Shown here: positions 54,300 through 64,000 of the stretch, piece after piece
Layout of the letters: each line of letters starts with the position of its first letter
Numbering within the stretch: the first letter of the stretch is position 1
Origin: Achatina immaculata
Taxonomy: Eukaryota > Mollusca > Gastropoda > Stylommatophora > Achatinidae
Direction: 5' to 3'
Length of the DNA stretch: 64,000 nucleotides
Assembly (NCBI GenBank): GCA_009760885.1
Contig: CM019692.1
Coordinates: 60,030,426-60,094,425, forward strand
Program-made: the position numbers and the translations under genes
The notes under the pieces: model-generated
Databases searched by the model: none
What the model was told of the DNA's origin: nothing
What the model saw: the letters and a program-made list of their open reading frames with translations, nothing else

Positions 54300-55560
54300 A
54301 AGATTCGTATTACTCTATATTTGTAATGTGCAAAATGTTTCAGATATTGATCAATTCAGTATAAACATAATGAAATTTTAAAAAATCATCATCATCATCA
54401 GGAGTCGTGTCAGAAGGTTCAGTCTGTGAAGTTCCTTTATTTTGTCTCCTGCTTACAGTTGTTGGTCGCATCAGAGTTTAAAACTCACCTACCTGTTCCA
54501 ATCTGACAAATTGATGGGACAAAGATAGAAAGGTGAGTATGGTAAAGTTTTACAAAATGACAGAAAGAAGAGGAAAAAGAGAGACAGGAACGACGAGAGT
54601 GAATAATACGATAGGCTCGTAAGAATGAAAAGCAACCGGTAGCAAATATAATATTTCTGCCAAATTCCTTCTCAAAGAGTAACATCAACTATACTCATCT
54701 GCTTAGCCTTTAGTCAGCCTACTAGTTATGCTGCTACTATACACTGTACTGTACAGCTACTACAGGTACTATACTTGTGACAGGCTGAAGAGAAATCTAC
54801 AATACTGGAAAAGAATATGTAATGTAAATAGTATAGTTGACTTATTAGTAGACAAATGATTCAAATAGTATAGCTGAATCACTGGTAGCCAAATGACTCA
54901 TATCGTTCCAGTGTAAAACGATATCGTATGTCAGCCATAGATTCTGGGACATCCCACGTGTCAAACACGTGACTAAAACACCCGTATGTAATCAACTGCA
55001 CGTGGAACTCGTTTAGCTGCTAGAAACATTCCCATGACACTCCCGAAAGATATCTAAGTTTTGCATGTGAGTTTCAGACAGTCCATTTCTTAACACTGAT
55101 ACAGAGCTGAAAAAAAGGGAGATAAGTGAATGGAAATAATTCATGTGAATGAGGGAAGTGTAAATCTTGAACTATGAATTGTGAGTTCTGTGAACTCGAT
55201 TCTGCGCTGAAGATTGTAAAAGTAGGAGTAAAATCAAAATGAGAAAAGCCAAAGATGATTGTTTCCATTATGCTGAGACGATCAAAGGTGTAGGTCTTGA
55301 AATCTTTTGCTACCTAAGTAATATCGACAAAATGAAACTTCTCTGCACTTAAAATGCTGATGCAGGAAGGGAGACAGACAACTACACACACAACAACAAA
55401 ATCTATTTTTTCGTTCAAGTCGAAAAAGGGGATTTATTTTCTGAAGAGGGGGGGGGGATTTATTTTTCATCCAGTCTCACAAAGTATATGCTATTAACAT
55501 AAACCTTGGCCACATTACACTGCAGAAATAGAGGGATATAAGCACTTGAGATATATAGAG
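54300..55560. other. No gene recognised; possible decayed Penelope-like flank at 54495-54690
   Basis: Includes (ATC)n at 54386-54402 and a spaced duplication GACAAATGATTCAAATAGTATAG / CCAAATGACTCATATCG near 54850-54905. ORFs are not recognised. Confidence 0.45.
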
Positions 55561-55566
55561 AAAAAA

Positions 55567-55725
55567 CATAGACATGGAGAAGATGACTCTTTTGTCCTTG
55601 CTATTTATTGTAGAGAAAAACATAGACAAAGAGAAGATGACTCTTTTGTCCTTGCTATTTATTGTAGAGAAAAACATAGACATGGAGAAGATGACTCTTT
55701 TGTTATTAGTAGTTATTCTTGAGAG
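55567..55725. repeat. 54-bp minisatellite, 3 units
   Basis: CATAGACATGGAGAAGATGA starts at 55567, 55621 and 55675, and each unit ends TTGTAGAGAAAAA or a variant. Confidence 0.95.
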
Positions 55726-55785
55726 GTTGTTGAAAATATGTGAAGCATTTCATTATTTGTGACTGAGTCAGGTAAGAATAATGGT

Positions 55786-56045
55786 CTTTTGCTCTCCACA
55801 CAAGGCAAAAGTCTTGGCTATCCACACAAATCACTATAGTCTTTGCTCTCCACACAAGGCAAATGTCTTGGCTATCCACACAAATCACTATAGTCTTTGC
55901 TCTCCACACAAGGCAAATGTCTTGGCTATCCACACAAATCACTATAGTCTTTGCTCTCCACACAAGGCAAAAGTCTTGGCTATCCAAATGAAACAAAAGT
56001 CTGTGCTCTCCACACAAATCACTATAGTCTTTGCTCTCCACACAC
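55786..56045. repeat. 54-bp minisatellite, ~5 units
   Basis: CTTTGCTCTCCACACAAGGC plus AAATGTCTTGGCTATCCACA repeats at 54-bp spacing. The last unit is partly deleted. Sequence is unrelated to the neighbouring 54-bp array. Confidence 0.95.
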
Positions 56046-56049
56046 AATA

Positions 56050-57645
56050 TAACAGTCTAAGGACACTAGTTACTTAAAGGTAGAGATACTTTACACACAC
56101 TAACAACACTTAGTACAAGAGTGTCCAGTACCGAGAAGAAGAAGAAAGCATACAAGGCCAATATCAACAGCTGTCTAAGATGAGACATAATCATATTTCC
56201 TTCAAGAGCATTCACTGTCATGTCTGATGATATTCGCAAAATATAATAACAGAAAGGAGGAGCATTTCATCACGATTTCTAATAAGCCCCACAAAAAAAA
56301 AAAAAAAACATATATCATCAGCAATATCTTTCACCATCGTCTCGGCCATTATTGCAGCTGATGTTCATCAACGCTGCCGCCATTATAAACCTAAATCTAA
56401 TCTTTAACGAGAGCCATCAGCAGCATAATCCTTGGACGTCGTTGACAGAACCTATTACGCCGGTGTCATCAAAGTGGCATAGAAGAGTAGGAGAGCATAT
56501 AAACAACTTGAGCTGGGTTCACTTCCCTGGCACAAGGGGGGGGGGGGGGGGAACCTTCCAGGTCATTCACATCATGCAAGTTTGTTTAACTGGAAACAAA
56601 GTCCCTCAACCGGCCATATCACTTTCTTACTATCTCATCCTGCTTGACAAGTTGGCAGGCAGATTAATTCTCCCCCCCCCCCACCAACCTTTTAATCTCT
56701 ACGTGTACGTGCTGGCACTGATAAATACTAAGTCAACAACGAACTGTCGCCTTCCAGCCATAAGCAGGGAAATGCACGGAGTCAGGGTTTGATACCTACG
56801 GCTCCCGGGACAGTATTTTGCTACAAACTCTTGGTACAAAGAAGAAGAAGACAAGACAAAAGTTTCCTGCAAGTTTTCTTCCTTGCTGTTTACATATATG
56901 TTAGGCGAAAAATGAGTTTTTGTTTGTAAGTTTTTGCTGTTTACATACATGTTAGGTGAAAAATGAGTTTTTGTTTGTATGTCGTTGTGTGTGTGGTTTT
57001 TTTTTTTGTGTGTCCTCAGTTGTTCATCGTCTTTTTTAAAAAAAATCTACTATGCAGTTGCATTTATATTTCACTACAAAAAAGCTTCACTTAATATGCC
57101 TGTATGTGGCCATATTTCAGGTGCGACAGATCAAAATAGGTCGACCTTGAGGAACTGGCCAACAGTGTCACTGAAATTAAAGCAAGCCCTCACCCCGTGT
57201 GAAGCAGTTTACATTACTGTACCTGATTCTGACATCTTGTTCGCAGCAACTTATTTCAGTTTGGGTCGTTAGAAGCCCTATTCACTGTAGATCTAGAAGT
57301 TTGAGAAAAGGAAATCGTTACAGCGGCACCATTAGGGAAGTTTCATTCCCTCTGCGCGGGTTTTTTCAAAAGCTGGCTCCCCTAATTAAAGGGGCTGACG
57401 TTTCTCACATTAAGCTCCACGAATTCCCACAAGAGACATCTGGCGGAGAGCTATGGGAAATACACATTTTCCTGGTTTTCTCCTTCGCGTGAAGATCGAA
57501 GGAGTACAAAAGTAATAAGAAAGATTTGCATAAAACAACTTTAGAAGAGCAGATGAATAAAACCTTTAATTCCTTTAATTTGTTGATGGCTTAGGCTCCC
57601 TAGACTTATGCTGTAGAACTCTGGGAGCGAAGAAGCTGTCCAATT
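56050..57645. other. No gene recognised
   Basis: A-run at 56291-56308, G-run at 56537-56551, C-run at 56673-56682. A ~50-bp direct duplication (GCTGTTTACATA(T/C)ATGTTAGG) lies at 56885-56970. ORFs have no recognised domains. Confidence 0.5.
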
Positions 57646-57649
57646 GGGC

Positions 57650-58020
57650 AATCAGCGACCCATAGCTGATATGCTAGCGTCAGGGTTAGCGAGCTATAGC
57701 TGATATGCTAGCGTCAGGGTTAGCGAGCCATAGCTGACTAAGAAGTTCTCCGTTGGTACCCCTAATAACGGGCCTAGCCTAGCTAACGGGGCAGGGATCG
57801 CCATAATCCCCATGGTGGTGGAGTCTGCTAAAGAAGCATTGCACACCCCCTACTTTTTAGCTGTACTCCGGGACTGAAAAAAATAGCCGCCATAACCTGC
57901 TCCCACGCCGATACGATGCTGTAAACCCAACACCTCCATAGCATCGGCTGCAAAGAACACCAGCTCGCAATTACAGGGAGATAGCACAAGACAAGACAAG
58001 AAAAGAAAAGACAAGACAAG
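57650..58020 (+). mobile_element. Dispersed retroelement, copy C
   Basis: This is the third copy of the family seen at 4342 and 35656. It holds about two and a half 34-bp units (AGCGACCCATAGCTGATATG), one copy of the segment amplified in B (GGCCTAGCCTAGCTAACGGG), the shared body (CACGCCGATACGATGCTGT, GCATCGGCTGCAAAGAACAC) and a clear (ACAAG)n/(AAAAG)n tail at 57986-58020. It shows the order of parts in the ancestral element most completely. Confidence 0.75.
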
Positions 58021-59220
58021 GCTGTTGCACTTTTGGTAGCTGAAGTCTGTGATCAGATCTTGGACAAAGACCGAACTCCGAACTCAGGGGGTTAAGTAGA
58101 GTGATTCACGAAAAGAAGTTTAGATACTTCTCGTTAAACTGCACTATCATGAGCCGGCTTATGATCACTCACTCCGCTGGCCAAAATGATCAGAGCAACG
58201 ACCTGTTTCCAGAAGTACCTCGGGAGACAGTAGTCTTGGCCAGCTGCAGCCATGACCTGACGAGTGTCATGTGACCAGTGCGCTTTCAAATTGTTGGCGT
58301 CTTAAATATAGAAGAAATAGTTCAGCGAAAGGGGTTAAGCAGCCCTATATGTGTGGATCCATCGTGCACGGTGTATGCGAGTTTAAAGTTTACTGAAACA
58401 TTAAGATTTTTGTTTTAAAGCCCTACCTGTACACCCGAATATACTTTGCTCACGAGAACAATGAGGCAAAAAATAGTAGATTTTAATTAATAAAGTAAAA
58501 CCAAAAAAAAAAATATAAACAAAAATATTAGCACTTTGATACTTCATATACTAAAGTTTAGATGATGTCTACAATGACATAAAGGAATATACAGTTGCTC
58601 TTGTTGTTTACACTAAGTTGTAGGAAGAAACTGACAAATCTCATGTTTCATTCTACTCAGAATAACCTGAAGACGGTATCTTAAGGTAGTCAATAATGAG
58701 TTACTGTAGCTTGTTAAGCTAATGCACATGTTCAACAAAGGGTTCTTGTGACTTGAGCGAGAATTTCATCTGTATCGCTTGCCTTGCCATTCCTAAATGA
58801 CCAAATGCTTCGATATCACCTAGGAAAAAAAAAAAGAAAGATGTAAAAAAGCCAGGGATCTATGCAGAAACATCAATCTCTTAACACTTTGCTTACGTGC
58901 GATGTTTAAAAGGAAACCTTTTTGTCAGTAAAACTGAGACGCACCTTCAGATATGCAAGATATCAATTTCATTTCTCTCTTTCATGTGTACTATGGTAAT
59001 CTTAACTGCTTCCGTCACGAATCTTGTGAGAGTGAGCGTCAAATATCTGATTTTTACGTAGGATACAGCATGGTCCAGTTTGTTTATTTTAAAACATTGC
59101 ACGTATATGAAAAGCGTATTGGCTAGACAGGTGTAATAAAAACCTACTGCTGTTTTAAAGTAACATGAAAGTATAAGGGTAGCCCTGTTATGTTATGGAA
59201 TCACTCACGGGATACTGTGT
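58021..59220. other. No gene recognised
   Basis: AT-rich unique sequence with A-runs at about 58503 and 58824. Few ORFs, none recognised. Confidence 0.5.
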
Positions 59221-59224
59221 TGGC

Positions 59225-59413
59225 GCTCACGTTTTCATTGACCTGCCGGCACGCTAGAGGGTGATGTGGTTGGTCAGCTTCCCTTCCCCAGATACAAAAC
59301 AAGCCCGGTACTGATTTCTACAGCCGGATGACTGGGGCGCCTTCTGTCGGATTTGAACCACCGACCTTTGCCATGAGAGATTCGTGCACTAAATACTTCT
59401 CCACTCAAATGTC
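59225..59413 (-). mobile_element. tRNA-derived SINE, minus strand
   Basis: The minus strand carries a tRNA-like head with B box GGTTCAAATCC (59349-59359) and a diverged A box (GTGGAGAAGTATTTAGTGCA). The first body part (CCCCAGTCATCCGGCTGTAGA) is shared with 1343-1487. The second (GGGGAAGGGAAGCTGACC, CACCCTCTAGCGTGCCGG) is shared with 2290-2350. This copy therefore links the other two. Confidence 0.75.
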
Positions 59414-59419
59414 CTATTA

Positions 59420-60815
59420 AGCCTAAGGCATAATTCCAGAGAATTCCAGGTATTAATGCTGAAAGCTGTAAATCCAGCCCGAGAAATCCTACTCTTGGAA
59501 CTGAAAAGAACCGCTGAAAGAGCCTCCAGTTTTATATCAAAATAGATGATTCTGAAAGATGACCCAGCAAAATCAGACAGGTTAAAAGCGTCCCCAGTTT
59601 AGAGCGCAGACGTATCCGGTTTCCTGGAGGTTGAAAAACCACTTCCTTGAGCTTCCTGTTAGTTTTGGCAACCTTGTGCACTACGCCTGATGAATCAACA
59701 AAATGCAGTTAAAATCCCCCCCAACATTTCTCATAACACCTCTAAAATTAAAGTATATTCCCTTCCCATTTCCGTGAACACCCACGTGAGATTTTGCGAA
59801 AACAGGCTCTTTTCACGTTGGTGTGGAGATTAGGAAAGGATTCAGTTTCCAATTTAAAGGCAGGGGTTTAAGAGTTCCATGCCGGGAGAAATACCCCGAG
59901 AGTTTGGGCCTACGAGTATGCTTAAATCAGAAAAACAAACAGTGCTACACTGAAGCTCGAAGAGATGGGGAAACGGCCACTCGTAAAACGTCAGTTCTGC
60001 AGTTCACAAACTTGAAGAGGTGGGAAAACAGCCACTCGTAAAATGTCGGATATAGGGTTCACAGAAAATTTTCAACATCGAATACAGGATGCTGTTAGTT
60101 TTGTTGCAGGATTAGATATTACACAGTGTAAAACGTATAAACGGTGCAAGACAACAAGTAGCCAGCAGAAAATAGAATAAGTGCCGGCTAAACTATTCTA
60201 ACTTCAAGCAAACACCTAAATAAAGGAACCTAACAAAGATAGTTTTGTTACAGCAGATGACAAAGATTAACTACAGTAGTTGTCATTGATCAGATGAAGA
60301 ACTTCATTTCAAATCAAAAGGTCGACTGGCGGGGGGGGGGGGGGGGGGGGGGAGAGGGAGAGAGGGAGAGAGAGGGGATAGAGAGAGGGAGAGAGGGGGG
60401 GGGGAGAAGTTAGGACACAGAATAAAAGTGTCAAAAGTGCAAGATAAATGTGCAAGAAATTACTTGCAATCAAAAACCCGGAGGTTTAAATAAACGCAAG
60501 TTCGATCTTGTGGAATATACGAACTGTCGCGGAAAAAAAAAACAAACTAGAGTCTAGGTGCCCTCGGCTAAACCAAACAAAAGAGAAAGAAAGAGAAGAG
60601 AATTTTATTTGTTAATAATTACTTCTTATTAATTTATTCCACTGGTTCCCAACATGTCATTCATCCGAACGTTTTCCATTTCATTTTATTTCAACGTTTT
60701 GCAACATTCTCTTTTATTTCAACATTTTATAACGTTTCCTTTTATTCCAACGTGTTACAACATTTCCATTTATTTCAGCACCATTCCAGCACTTCTGTTC
60801 ATTCCATCATGTTAC
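59420..60815. other. No gene recognised; purine tract at 60329-60410
   Basis: A ~22-G run at 60330-60351 leads into GAGAGGGAGAGAGGGGGG, a G-quadruplex-prone tract. AAACGGCCACTCGTAAAACGTC and AAACAGCCACTCGTAAAATGTC (59971 and 60026) are a short direct duplication. 60670-60800 is a loose TTTCATTTATTTCAACATTT repeat. Confidence 0.5.
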
Positions 60816-60819
60816 ATCA

Positions 60820-61557
60820 TTCATTACAACATATAACAGATATCTGTAAAAATACTCTGATTCATTACAACATATAACAGATATCTGTAAACATACTCTG
60901 ATTCATTACAACATATAACAGATATCTGTAAACATACTCTGATTCATTACAACATATAACAGATATCTGTAAACATACTCTGATTCATTACAACATATAA
61001 CAGATATTTGTAAACATACTCTGATTCATTACAACATATAACAGATATTTGTAAACATACTCTGATTCATTACAACATATAACAGATATCTGTAAACATA
61101 CTCTGATTCATTACAACATATAACAGATATCTGTAAACATACTCTGATTCATTACAACATATAACAGATATCTGTAAACATACTCTGATTCATTACAACA
61201 TATAACAGATATCTGTAAACATACTCTGATTCATTACAACATATAACAGATATCTGTAAACATACTCTGATTCATTACAACATATAACAGATATCTGTAA
61301 ACATACTCTGATTCATTACAACATATAACAGATATCTGCAAACATACTCTGATTCATTACAACATATAACAGATATCTGTAAACATACTCTGATGAGTTA
61401 CAACATATAACAGATATCTGTAAACATACTCTGATTCATTACAACATATAACAGATATCTGCAAACATACTCTGATTCATTACAACATATAACAGATATC
61501 TGTAAACATACTCTGATTCATTACAACATATAACAGATATCTGTAAACATACTCTGA
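60820..61557. repeat. 41-bp minisatellite, 18 units
   Basis: Contiguous 41-bp units TTCATTACAACATATAACAG plus ATATCTGTAAACATACTCTGA start at 60820 and repeat every 41 bp. Units are nearly identical; a few carry TTTGT or CTGCA in the ATATCTGTA core. ACAGATATCTGT in each unit is a 12-bp perfect palindrome. Confidence 0.97.
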
Positions 61558-63655
61558 TGAGTTACTACAACAAATGAAAAGGAAAAAAAAAAAAGAACAG
61601 AATTAAAAAAAAAAAAATCTCACGAGTGAAAACTTGAGAAACGAGGATAAACTTCCTTGACAAAATTCCCACTATGCTTCTCTTCCACACTGGAGACAGA
61701 AATATCAAGGACTACTAACTCTGCTACACTTTCGTTTCCACCAAAATCTCTCGAGCTGATTCCAAAGAAGGATTATGAGTATTTCAATGGCAGTGTCTCT
61801 GTATTTGAATTGGACCTTTTCTTATTCTTCTCAAATACTTTATTTTACCCGCAAGAATAAACACAATTTTTTTGTTCTCTACAACTAATTAGCAGCCAGT
61901 ACCAAGGAATACACCGCTTACATTTGTTCGATAGCAATTTCCGGATTTGTCATAAGCTGTGTGGTCAGGTTAAAAGTATCGAGAAGTATCTGAAGGATTT
62001 TCTTGAAGTGTTCATAATCTTTCCGTCACACAACCTGCCTCTATAGGTCAAACTTTTATAAAAACAGTATGTCAACGCTGGTTTAATATTGTTCAACGCT
62101 TCTCGCCCGTGCGGTGAAAATGACGGGGGAACTATACCGCTCTGTATTTACGTGCATTTGTGCGCACAGAAATGCACAGAATCACTTTAACAAAGCACAC
62201 GAAAATCAACGTATGGGTTTAAAGAGATAAACGTAGGATGAACTTCATATAGTAAAAAAAACAACACCGTATGGCTTTGGGAGAAGGCAGAGCCCAGCTC
62301 TGAGAGACCTTACTCGTGATAATCTCTTTTCAATGCAAGAAGAAAACTACTGTGACAACAATTATATATCGTAACTACCGCCATATTCGTATAAGACGAA
62401 TGCTTGGGTCTTGAGACATAGGTTACCGGTACAAGATTAACACTTAAACGCCCATGTTTGTGAGGTTCCATTAATGACAGATGGATAGACCCGTACCATT
62501 TAGACAGTACAGTATATGAGCTAGCCGGTAAACCCCAACAAGTTAGCCCACGTAGATTAGCTACGAGTGCGGATATGCCGATATTTGTAAGATTAGTTGG
62601 ATCTTTTCATTAGGAAGGTCAGCAGAACATCCAGTAGCATACAGTCTTGGACTATAACCTTAATGAGACGACTGCAATGAAGTTAGGGGAAATTGCGGAT
62701 GTTCTTTTCCTTTCGAGCAAAATATTCCTTGCCAAAGGAAAGGCGCGTCTTATATTTATTTATAGCAAAATATCGTTATTAAAATGATATCATACGAGGG
62801 AAAGCTACGGCGAATATCATGCAAGCAAAACAAACTGAGCGAATGTTTTTGAAAAAAGAAATGCCTAGAAACGTAGACATTTTTTTTTTTGGTTGTTGTT
62901 TTATATCCACGAATGGACTAAGACTAGTCATCAGAGACTATACATAATGAGCATACAAAGCCCGTTTTGAAATGACTAACAACATGATCATCAGATTCCA
63001 GACTGTTAAATTCGCTTCTATCTGGGCAGAAATAGCTTTTTCCAGTACCCAGCAGGTCACTATGACCGAACAGCTTCCAGAGAAAGTCTAAATACAGGAA
63101 GGTGACTTCGACATTATGTTCCATTACTGTTCGCGTGCTTGCTGTCTCAGTCATTTCCGGACCTAATCGCCTGCTACTGGTCGGGGATCACACCTAAGTC
63201 TGGACCCAGTTTGAATTACATCAAGTAAACCATGTGTTAATGTTATATTTCGGGAACCGAAAGTGGTACTCTGTTGAATATACGCCATCATTTCTTTCAG
63301 GGCAAACGACACCATCTTATAGGTACAATGTTGCGTCGTGTGATACTGTAAAAACTGAAACACCTCATCCGATGTATGCAATACCGAATGGTCAGAATAC
63401 TAGAAAATTTTGACTGCCAGATCTTTTGCTGAGAGATTTCAATTATTCTCTTGATATTTTACTCATTTATGTCTCTATTTTCCGTGAATATTTAATTGCT
63501 CCCCCCCCCCCCCCCCGCGAACTGATTATTATTTCTAGTAACATCATGTGATCACAGCATAGCTCTCAGTTCTACTGGAAATGACCAAAAGCCGATTTTG
63601 GACAAGAATTTTGCTAAAACAGCTTGTCAGACAGAGCCATGAAGGCTTGCCATGA
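61558..63655. other. No gene recognised
   Basis: A-runs at 61580-61620 and a C-run at 63500-63515. Two adjoining minus-strand ORFs (63163-63381 and 62924-63154, different frames) are non-repetitive and of balanced composition, but contain no motif I recognise. Confidence 0.45.
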
Positions 63656-63658
63656 TAA

Positions 63659-63715
63659 TCTTCTTCTTCTTCTTCTTCTTTTTCTTCTTTTTTTTCTTCT
63701 TCTTCTTCTTCTTCA
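63659..63715. repeat. (CTT)n microsatellite
   Basis: TTC/CTT run with a few TTT interruptions. Confidence 0.95.
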
Positions 63716-63848
63716 GCAGCTTTCCATTAAGGGTCATTGCTACAGATACAGTACGCCTCCATTCCTCTCAATTCCTAATCTTCTCTCTCCAGTTGGTGAC
63801 ACAGTTGCCACCAAAAGCGAAGAAATACTTTGCGAAATATTTAAGTAC

Positions 63849-64000
63849 TCATCATCATCAGGTGCCGTGCCGACTGGCGTTGGCTATTATGCTTCTCCAG
63901 AGTACCCGATCCTTCATGCAGGCCATCAGTTCAGTTGGTGATCTCCTCTCACACCATCCCGTCAGACTGTCCAGTATCATTTCTCTTGGTCTTCCTCTTG
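63849..64000 (-). mobile_element. LINE tail, family 4 copy 2, cut by window end
   Basis: After CATCATCATCA (the inverted (ATG)n tail), the plus strand reads GTGCCGTGCCGACTGGCGTT, CTATTATGCTTCTCCAGAGT and CCGTCAGACTGTCCAGTATC, about 95% identical to 52400-52535. It carries 18 extra bases (TTCATGCAGGCCATCAGT region) absent from the first copy. The minus strand encodes the RGRPREMILDSLTGW-type end. Confidence 0.9.

Noticed and set aside
60820..61557. 41-bp regular repeat as CRISPR or integron-like array
   Set aside because: There are no spacers. It is a head-to-tail minisatellite.

Overview
This window looks like intergenic or intronic DNA from a repeat-rich invertebrate genome. I infer a lophotrochozoan, probably a gastropod mollusc, with low-to-moderate confidence. 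The reasons are the lack of dense long ORFs, the AT-rich sequence with many poly-A/T and poly-C/G runs, and the dense unrelated minisatellites. Several families of 5'-truncated non-LTR retrotransposon tails, tRNA-derived SINEs, a Helitron end, a Tc1 fossil and Penelope-type terminal motifs point the same way. Nothing prokaryotic was seen. No complete host protein-coding gene could be recognised, and most longer ORFs are read-through of tandem repeats.

Layout. 0-9.3 kb: low-complexity DNA, two tRNA-derived SINEs, retroelement copy A with an internal 34-bp array, two LINE tails, and several minisatellites. 10-12.6 kb: a non-autonomous Helitron ending in a textbook hairpin plus CTAG, a second LINE type and a 46-bp array. 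14-15.6 kb: a full-length but dead Tc1 (DD34E) transposase next to a LINE tail. 16.5-29.3 kb: SINE pieces, arrays of 62-65, 30, 35 and 27 bp, LINE tails and a small hAT-like MITE. 31-36.3 kb: arrays, including a 54-bp one that reads as an acidic, Tyr-rich repeat protein, then retroelement copy B with a 47-bp array. 37-41 kb: a Penelope-like end, a hAT-like MITE and two head-to-head LINE tails. 42-49 kb: the densest tandem-repeat block, plus a second Penelope-like fragment. 49.4 kb: the only candidate host exon, coding for two membrane segments. 50-53.5 kb: LINE tails, one nested inside another with an 8-bp target duplication. 54-64 kb: two adjacent 54-bp arrays, retroelement copy C, a SINE, an 18-unit 41-bp array, and a LINE tail cut by the window end.

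How it fits together. At least five non-LTR families are present, mostly as short reverse-transcriptase C-termini and 3' tails. Each family has its own simple-repeat tail (TGAA/TGAC, ATG, GTTC), and these tails account for some of the microsatellites. The three copies of one retroelement share a body, but two different internal segments have been amplified in different copies. This suggests that some minisatellites begin inside mobile elements. Four short motifs resembling the conserved core of Penelope-associated hammerhead ribozymes are the most interesting possible RNA elements. Coordinates of degenerate elements are approximate, because no alignment or database search could be run.
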